This document shows positions 1 to 4,111 of a stretch of 6,357 bases of DNA, piece by piece. A program made the position numbers and the translations under genes. Below the pieces are notes generated by a model. It saw nothing but the letters and a program-made list of their open reading frames with translations. It was not told the DNA's origin and made no database searches. This stretch comes from Thiobacillus sp. (GTDB lineage: Bacteria > Pseudomonadota > Gammaproteobacteria > Burkholderiales > Thiobacillaceae). Numbering within the stretch: position 1 is the first letter of the stretch; each line of letters starts with the position of its first letter. The DNA lies in the NCBI GenBank assembly GCA_024710445.1, contig JANJUT010000124.1:1-6357 (forward strand), in the 5' to 3' direction.

Positions 1-284
1 GAGACATAGGTGGCGACCGGAACCGGCGAGGCGAGGATGGCCTTGATGATGTCGCGCATCGAGGTATCCAGGCCGCCCGGGGTATCCATCTCGATCACGA
101 CCAGATGGACCTTCTCCTCGATGGCCTTGTCGAGGCCGCGCAGCAGATAATCGGCGCTGGCGGGACTGATCGCGCCTTGCACCGTCAGCACGCGCACGGT
201 CGCGGCACTGGCGGGCGCTGCAACTCCCAGACACAGGCTGGCGAGCAGTACAAGGTACGAAAAAAAGTGAAGCGGCCTAAGCAT
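1..284 (-). CDS. NfeD/ClpP-class membrane-bound serine protease, N-terminal part (partial)
   Basis: The first 94 codons of a gene that continues past the left window edge. Residues 1-27 look like a signal peptide: a short basic start (MLRPLH), a hydrophobic core of about 15 residues, and an A-x-A cleavage site in APASA. The mature part begins with a beta strand (VRVLTVQGAISPASADYL). It then shows the ClpP/crotonase-like hallmark VVIEMDTPGGLDTS at about residues 63-76, and a segment that in this family precedes the catalytic serine (IKAILASPVPVATYV). This matches the long form of NfeD, a periplasm-facing serine protease with a C-terminal membrane and NfeD soluble domain, often encoded beside a stomatin-like slipin. 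The catalytic Ser and Lys and the C-terminal domains lie outside the window. ATG at 284 is the only start that keeps the signal peptide, because an in-frame TGA lies two codons upstream. The gene begins 20 bases after the lipoprotein stop and has only a weak ribosome site, inside a hairpin stem. The family call is firm; the cleaved substrate is unknown. Confidence 0.85.
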   Translation of the reverse strand, partial: MLRPLHFFSYLVLLASLCLGVAAPASAATVRVLTVQGAISPASADYLLRGLDKAIEEKVHLVVIEMDTPGGLDTSMRDIIKAILASPVPVATYV

Positions 285-294
285 GCTTCACTTT
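260..294 (-). terminator. Terminator-like hairpin overlapping the start of the NfeD-type gene
   Basis: On the minus strand a perfect 10-bp inverted repeat pairs AAAGTGAAGC (294-285) with GCTTCACTTT (273-264) around an 11-base loop, and T's run on to position 260. GC pairs sit mostly at the loop side and A-T pairs at the base, followed by a T tract, as in a Rho-independent terminator. It lies directly after the lipoprotein stop codon at 305. However, the loop contains the ATG (284-282) of the next gene, the 5' arm holds the only purine-rich sequence that could bind the ribosome, and the 3' arm is coding. It may terminate or attenuate readthrough, control translation start, or do both. The structure is seen directly; the function is inferred. 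Confidence 0.55.
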
Positions 295-304
295 AGACCG
301 TGGA

Positions 305-985
305 TTACGGGTTCGCCATCACCGGCAGGATCCACAATTCGACCCGTCGATTCAGCTGACGCCCAGCCTCGGTGGTGTTGTCGGCACGCGGCTCGGTCTC
401 GCCCCGGCCATAGGCTTCCAGGCGCAAGGGGTTGACGTTCTGGCTCGCGAAATAATTCAGCACCGACTGTGCGCGCCTTTCCGACAGGCTCTGGTTGTAC
501 TCATGGGTGCCCACGCTGTCGGTGTGGCCGATGACGGTGACGGTGGTCTTGCCGTACTGATTCAGCACGCTGGAAATCTTGTTCAGCGTGGGCAGGTAGC
601 CGGATTTCAGGACAGTCGAGTTGGTATCGAATCCCGTGCTGGAGGTCATGCTGACCAGCAGGGCATTGTCGCTGCTGCGCTGGTCGATGCTGATTTCGCC
701 ACGCTGGATTTCGGACTGCAACTGGCGTTGCAGGTCCTTGGCCTGCTTGTCCATGTAGTAGCCCACGCCGGCACCGGTCAGCCCGCCACCGACTGCGCCG
801 ATCAACGCACCTTTGCCGCGGTTCTTGTGGCTGATGATGGCGCCCAGTACTGCGCCGCTTGCGGTGCCGATGATGGCGCCTTTCTCGGTCCTGTTCAGGT
901 CGCGGCTATCGCCCAGGTCGTTGGTCGCGCAGGCCGAGAGCAGAAACAGGGCTGTCAGCGGAAGGGCAATCAGGGAAGTACGCAT
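305..985 (-). CDS. OmpA-family outer-membrane lipoprotein, YiaD-like
   Basis: A 226-residue lipoprotein predicted to anchor the outer membrane to peptidoglycan. Residues 1-18 form a lipoprotein signal peptide ending in the lipobox L16-S-A-C19; Cys19 would be lipidated, and the next residues (Ala, Thr) do not suggest inner-membrane retention. Residues about 36-77 are a glycine-zipper region rich in GxxxG-like spacing, ending in GVGYYMDKQ as in E. coli YiaD. A short helical linker (about 78-98) leads into the OmpA C-terminal domain (about 105-220). GHTD at 153-156 and the later LSERRA place D156 and R171 exactly 15 residues apart, matching the Asp/Arg pair that binds diaminopimelate in OmpA-like domains. 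NRRVEL at 212-217 closes the domain. Total length is close to that of YiaD. The start at 985 is supported by a GAGGA ribosome site 6 bases upstream. It follows the antiporter operon after 107 bases and precedes the protease gene by 20 bases. The exact orthology to YiaD is a resemblance from memory, so no symbol is given. Confidence 0.92.
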   Translation of the reverse strand: MRTSLIALPLTALFLLSACATNDLGDSRDLNRTEKGAIIGTASGAVLGAIISHKNRGKGALIGAVGGGLTGAGVGYYMDKQAKDLQRQLQSEIQRGEISIDQRSSDNALLVSMTSSTGFDTNSTVLKSGYLPTLNKISSVLNQYGKTTVTVIGHTDSVGTHEYNQSLSERRAQSVLNYFASQNVNPLRLEAYGRGETEPRADNTTEAGRQLNRRVELWILPVMANP

Positions 986-1092
986 GGTGAATCCTCATGG
1001 ATATTGAGCAAAATAGGTGCCGCCTGGCGATTCGGGTGAGTGAGCAACGAATCGGGTCTGGGGTTCCCGTTCAGACAGCGGATTTCACCTGG
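986..1092 (-). other. Intergenic region between mrpG and the lipoprotein gene
   Basis: This 107-base stretch is the only sizeable gap between genes. It contains a 7-bp inverted repeat (1028-1034 with 1048-1054, CGATTCG/CGAATCG, 13-base spacer) and a weaker 5-bp hairpin (1056-1060 with 1072-1076). Neither is followed by a T run on the minus strand. An AT-richer patch at about 1000-1016 (CTATTTTGCTCAATAT) could hold a -10 element, but no well-spaced -35 box is visible. The region may be a transcript spacer or a weak promoter region. No small gene is apparent. Confidence 0.5.
992..996 (-). promoter_or_regulatory. Ribosome binding site of the OmpA-like lipoprotein gene
   Basis: GAGGA on the minus strand lies 6 bases before the ATG at 985. 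It is a strong Shine-Dalgarno match and fixes that start. The gene therefore has its own good initiation signal, unlike the coupled antiporter genes upstream. Confidence 0.75.
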
Positions 1093-1458
1093 TCAGTCGT
1101 GAACCGTCGGTCGAAACACCTGGCCCGGGCTGGGTGGTGTGTCGTTTTCCTGTTCCGGCGTCGCGGCCAGGGATTTGACCTTGAGGTGCAGCGCGGCCTT
1201 GCCAAGAAGGTGCGCACTGACCGGCGCGGTGATGAACAGGAACAGCGTGACCAGTACTTCGTGCAGGCTGATGCCTTCGTCGCGCACGCTGAAATACACG
1301 GCTGAAGCGATCAGCAGACAGCCCACCCCCAGCGTGGTGGCCTTGGTGGGGCCGTGCAGGCGTGAATAAAAATCGCGCAGGCGGGCGAGACCCAGCGAGC
1401 CGATAAAGGTGAAGATCGCGCCGGTCAGAATCAGGAAGGAAAGCAGGATATCGATCAT
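1093..1458 (-). CDS. mrpG: Mrp cation/H+ antiporter subunit G
   Basis: A 121-residue small membrane subunit of the Mrp (Mnh/Pha) antiporter. Three hydrophobic segments are visible at about 2-24, 40-57 and 66-85. The family signature runs from G20 to G44 (GSLGLARLRDFYSRLHGPTKA then TTLG), followed by a third segment with the conserved proline P79 in LFITAPVSAHLLG. The remaining 25 or so residues form a polar, proline-rich tail (PEQENDTPPSP) of the kind that varies between species. The ATG at 1458 fits the usual family start; it lies 10 bases after the mrpF stop and has no clear ribosome site, so translation is probably coupled to mrpF. It is the last gene of the antiporter operon. G subunits are needed for assembly of the functional complex rather than forming an obvious ion path on their own (family knowledge). 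Confidence 0.95.
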   Translation of the reverse strand: MIDILLSFLILTGAIFTFIGSLGLARLRDFYSRLHGPTKATTLGVGCLLIASAVYFSVRDEGISLHEVLVTLFLFITAPVSAHLLGKAALHLKVKSLAATPEQENDTPPSPGQVFRPTVHD

Positions 1459-1468
1459 GATGGTGTGT

Positions 1469-1738
1469 TCATTCGATGATGTCTCCGCGCAGCAGGTATT
1501 TGCATAGCGCGATCGTGCCGACGAACCCCATCATGGCGATCAGCAAGGCCGCTTCGAAGTAGATGGCGTTGCCCAGATGAATGCCGAGCAGCACCAGCAG
1601 GGCGAGTGTGTTCACGTAGAGCGTGTCGAGCGCGAGGATGCGGTCGGGTGCATCCGGGCCGATGATCAGGCGCCAGAAGCTCAGCAGAAACGCCAGGCTG
1701 ACCAGCGCATAGGCAATTGGAATGACGGTCATCAACAT
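1469..1738 (-). CDS. mrpF: Mrp cation/H+ antiporter subunit F
   Basis: An 89-residue three-helix membrane subunit of the Mrp/Pha antiporter (hydrophobic at about 4-26, 36-54 and 60-82). The hallmark lies between helices 1 and 2: RLIIGPDAPDRILALD, with D32, R33 and D38. An acidic residue at this place is reported as important in other MrpF proteins. Three adjacent starts exist: GTG 1741, ATG 1738 and ATG 1732. ATG 1738 is chosen because its A is the last base of the mrpE stop (TGATG) and an AAGGGG ribosome site lies 7 bases upstream; the GTG would add one residue. Some databases name this subunit K+/H+ antiporter subunit F after the rhizobial Pha system. The ion actually carried cannot be read from the sequence. 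Confidence 0.94.
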   Translation of the reverse strand: MLMTVIPIAYALVSLAFLLSFWRLIIGPDAPDRILALDTLYVNTLALLVLLGIHLGNAIYFEAALLIAMMGFVGTIALCKYLLRGDIIE

Positions 1739-2235
1739 CACTCGACCCCTTCTTCAAAGATCTTTTTCAGCGGCGCTTCGTAACGCTGCTTGATGTCGGC
1801 GACCACTGCCTCGGCATCGTCGGTGTCCAGCGTGTGCACGATCAGCGTGCGTTTGTCTTCGGAGAGCAGCACCGACACCGTGCCCGGCGTCAGCGAAATG
1901 GTGTTGGCCAGCAGGCTGATGGCCAGCTCGGTCTTGAGCGCAACCGGCACCTGGACGAACGCCGGGCGCAGGCGCGCCGGACCCAGCAGAATCAGGTAGG
2001 CGACATGGAAGCTGCCGCGCACGATGTCGTAGAGGAATATCACCAGATAGTGCAGCAGGGTCAGCGGGTGACGGATGCGGATTGCTTCTGGCCAGAAACC
2101 CGAGGTGGCGAAGGGAATCAGCCAGCCGAGCAATGCGCCCAATACGAGGTGGCCGGCAGACAACTGGTTGACCAGCAGCAGCCACAGGATGATGAGGGTG
2201 AGGGTCAGCAGGGGATGAGGGAGAAAACGTCTCAT
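1738..2235 (-). CDS. mrpE: Mrp cation/H+ antiporter subunit E
   Basis: A 165-residue subunit with hydrophobic N-terminal segments at about 8-43 and 57-85 and a C-terminal cytoplasmic part. The family signature NTISLTPGTVSV is at 111-122, preceded by the usual KTELAISLLA segment. The soluble end (about 124-165) is charged, with a beta-alpha pattern (LIVHTLDTDDAEAVVADIKQ), which is normal for MrpE. Length is typical of the family. The start overlaps the mrpD stop by 4 bases (ATGA at 2235-2232), so translation is probably coupled. MrpE has no homologue in complex I and is thought to be specific to Mrp-type antiporters, where it is needed for full activity or assembly (family knowledge). Confidence 0.95.
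   Translation of the reverse strand: MRRFLPHPLLTLTLIILWLLLVNQLSAGHLVLGALLGWLIPFATSGFWPEAIRIRHPLTLLHYLVIFLYDIVRGSFHVAYLILLGPARLRPAFVQVPVALKTELAISLLANTISLTPGTVSVLLSEDKRTLIVHTLDTDDAEAVVADIKQRYEAPLKKIFEEGVE
1746..1751 (-). promoter_or_regulatory. Ribosome binding site of mrpF, inside the end of mrpE
   Basis: AAGGGG on the minus strand lies within the last codons of mrpE, 7 bases before ATG 1738 and 4 before GTG 1741. The spacing favours the ATG start. Confidence 0.6.
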
Positions 2236-3770
2236 GGCGTGTCCATCCCAAGAACTGCTTCGATGTATTGCTGCGGCGCGTGAAGTTGTGCGGCAGTGGC
2301 AGTGGCGTAGCTGGAAATCGGCCCGGCCCAGACTGTCAGGCCGATGATCAGCAGCAGCAGGCAGGCGACAGGCATCAGCGTGGCAACGGTTGGTGGTATC
2401 AGTGAATCCGGCTCGGGTTCGGTATGGGGGCTAGTGACCGAATGGGTACGATAGAACAGCAGGCTGCCGCTGCGTGCCAGTGCGGTCATCCCAACGAGGC
2501 CGGTGGCGAGCACCACGCTCCATACCCAGACCATCAGCGGCGATGCGATTGCGGCTTTAAGCAACATGAACTTGCCAATAAAACCGGCCAGTGGCGGCAA
2601 TCCGGTGGTGGCCATGGCGACGACGAAAAACAGTCCGCCCAATACGCGTGCCCCCGGCATCGCCGGACCGGACTCGAAATGGTCGGCAAGCGGACCGCGC
2701 GCGCGGCTGATGCTGTCTGCCAGCAGGAACAGCGCGGCAGCACCGAAGGTGGTATGCGGCAGGTAATACAGGCCGGCCGCAACCGAATCGACCGTGCCGA
2801 GGCCAAAGGCCAGCAGCAGGGTGCCGATCGAGGCCACTACCAGATAGGCGGCTTGTTGCCTGAGCGAGGTACTGGCCAGCACGCCGAGCGTGCCCAGCAC
2901 CAGGGTGACGAGCGCCAGCGGCGCCAGCCAGGCGTCGAGCAGGTTGGCCACCGGCCCAGCCGCATCACCGAACATCAGGCTGTATACACGCAGGACGCTG
3001 TAGGCACCGACCTTGGTCATGATGGCAAACAAGGCCGCCACCGGTGCGCTGGTGTGAGTGTAGGCGGCGGGCAGCCACAGGTAGAGCGGCAGCAGCGCCG
3101 CTTTCAGTGCGAACACGGCAAACAGCAGCAGGCCGGCGGATTGCACCAGCGCCAGATTTTCAGGCGGCGTCTGCGCGAGCTTGACCGCCAGGTCGGCCAT
3201 GTTGAGCGTGCCGGTTACGCCATAGAGTGTGCCGACGGCGAACAGGAACAGCGTCGATCCGACCAGGTTGATGACCACGTAATGCAGCCCCGCCTTGACC
3301 CGGTTGCGGCCGCCGCCATGCAGCAGCAGGCCGTAGGATGCGAGCAGCAGGATCTCGAAAAACACGAACAGGTTGAACAGGTCGCCGGTGAGAAACGCGC
3401 CGTTGAGACCGAACAGCTGCAGCTGGAACAGCACATGAAAATGGCGGCCTTCGGTGTCGCTGCCGCGGATGGCGTAGAGCAGGACAAACGCGGCCAATAG
3501 CGCGGTCGTCAGCAGCATCCAGGCCGCCAGCCGGTCGACCACCAGCACGATGCCGTACGGCGCCACCCAGTTGCCGAGTGCGTAGATCAGATGCGTGCCG
3601 TCGCTGGCGGTCTGGAGCAGCGTGATTGCCAGGGGGACCAGCGCCAGTGTGGCCAACATGCTGATGCCGCGTTGCAGTGATTGCGAACGATTGCGCAGTG
3701 CCAGCAGCATGATGCCGCTGAGCAGCGGCAACACCACCGGCAGGATCGGCAGATGGATGAAACCGGTCAT
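2232..3770 (-). CDS. mrpD: Mrp cation/H+ antiporter subunit D (NuoM/NuoN-like)
   Basis: A 512-residue polytopic protein of the proton-pumping transporter family shared with complex I subunits NuoL, NuoM and NuoN. The proton-channel residues are in place. E139 lies in FVFFEILLLASYGLLL (helix 5 glutamate). K223 lies in ALKAALLPLYLWLPAAYTHT, and K253 in IMTKVGAYSVLR. K400 in the late helix TTGLPPLAGFIGKF corresponds to the C-terminal channel lysine. The motif around 339 (LPHTTFGAAALFLL) has Gly where many relatives, including MrpA here, have Lys; to my recollection this is usual for MrpD of this group. An N-terminal hydrophobic start (PILPVVLPLLSGI) supports ATG 3770, which overlaps the mrpC stop by 4 bases. 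A GAGGA site lies 9 bases upstream. With MrpA it would form one of the two ion-translocating modules of the complex. Confidence 0.96.
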   Translation of the reverse strand: MTGFIHLPILPVVLPLLSGIMLLALRNRSQSLQRGISMLATLALVPLAITLLQTASDGTHLIYALGNWVAPYGIVLVVDRLAAWMLLTTALLAAFVLLYAIRGSDTEGRHFHVLFQLQLFGLNGAFLTGDLFNLFVFFEILLLASYGLLLHGGGRNRVKAGLHYVVINLVGSTLFLFAVGTLYGVTGTLNMADLAVKLAQTPPENLALVQSAGLLLFAVFALKAALLPLYLWLPAAYTHTSAPVAALFAIMTKVGAYSVLRVYSLMFGDAAGPVANLLDAWLAPLALVTLVLGTLGVLASTSLRQQAAYLVVASIGTLLLAFGLGTVDSVAAGLYYLPHTTFGAAALFLLADSISRARGPLADHFESGPAMPGARVLGGLFFVVAMATTGLPPLAGFIGKFMLLKAAIASPLMVWVWSVVLATGLVGMTALARSGSLLFYRTHSVTSPHTEPEPDSLIPPTVATLMPVACLLLLIIGLTVWAGPISSYATATAAQLHAPQQYIEAVLGMDTP

Positions 3771-4111
3771 CGGTGCCTGTCCTCGTCGTGGTGCAGGCCG
3801 TCGACATCGTCGTTGCCCAGTTCCGAACGCGCCTTGAGCGCCAGCACGATGACAAAGGCCGTCATGCCGAAGCTGATAACGATGGCGGTGAGCACCAGCG
3901 CCTGCGGTAGCGGGTCAGTGTAGCCTTCGGCCGCTGTGCGGATCACCGGCGGCACGCCGATGGCCAGTCGACCCATGATGAAGAGGAACAGGTTGACGCC
4001 GTAGGACAGCAGGGTGAGCCCCAGAACCACAGGGAAAGTCGTGCCGCGCAGGGCGAGAAACACGCCGCCTGCGGTGAGCACGCCGATGACCAGCGCAATC
4101 AGGGCCTCCAT
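3767..4111 (-). CDS. mrpC: Mrp cation/H+ antiporter subunit C (NuoK-like)
   Basis: A 114-residue three-helix protein homologous to complex I subunit NuoK. Helices lie at about 2-21, 27-47 and 68-93. Signature stretches are GLTLLSYGVNLFLFIMGRL (31-49) and DPLPQALVLTAIVISFGMTA (66-85). The C-terminal tail is charged and rich in Asp and His (NDDVDGLHHDEDRHR), beyond the conserved core. The start is ATG 4111, sharing one base with the mrpA stop (TAATG), with AGGAG 9 bases upstream. The frame is open further upstream to about 4570, but that part overlaps mrpA in another frame and has no family similarity, so the short form is correct. It is the usual third element of the operon and would sit between the MrpA and MrpD modules. 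Confidence 0.95.
   Translation of the reverse strand: MEALIALVIGVLTAGGVFLALRGTTFPVVLGLTLLSYGVNLFLFIMGRLAIGVPPVIRTAAEGYTDPLPQALVLTAIVISFGMTAFVIVLALKARSELGNDDVDGLHHDEDRHR

Noticed and set aside
105..296. A 63-codon open frame on the plus strand
   Set aside because: It overlaps the NfeD-type gene, whose minus-strand product has a signal peptide and the MDTPGG hallmark; the plus-strand product has neither.
503..1039. A 178-codon open frame on the plus strand
   Set aside because: Antisense to the well-supported OmpA-like lipoprotein gene. Its hydrophobic look mirrors the glycine zipper on the other strand.
997..1050. A sigma-70 promoter for the lipoprotein gene
   Set aside because: TATTTT and CAATAT could serve as a -10 box, but TTGCTC lies about 26 bases from the former and no better -35 box is correctly spaced. 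A promoter is possible but not supported.
1056..1076. A terminator after mrpG
   Set aside because: The stem is only 5 bp (GTCTG/CAGAC) with an 11-base loop, and no T run follows on the minus strand.
2424..3500. A 358-codon open frame on the plus strand
   Set aside because: It is antisense to mrpD. Its product is full of Gln, His, Arg and Gly, the expected mirror of hydrophobic codons in GC-rich DNA, and it shows no domain or signal.
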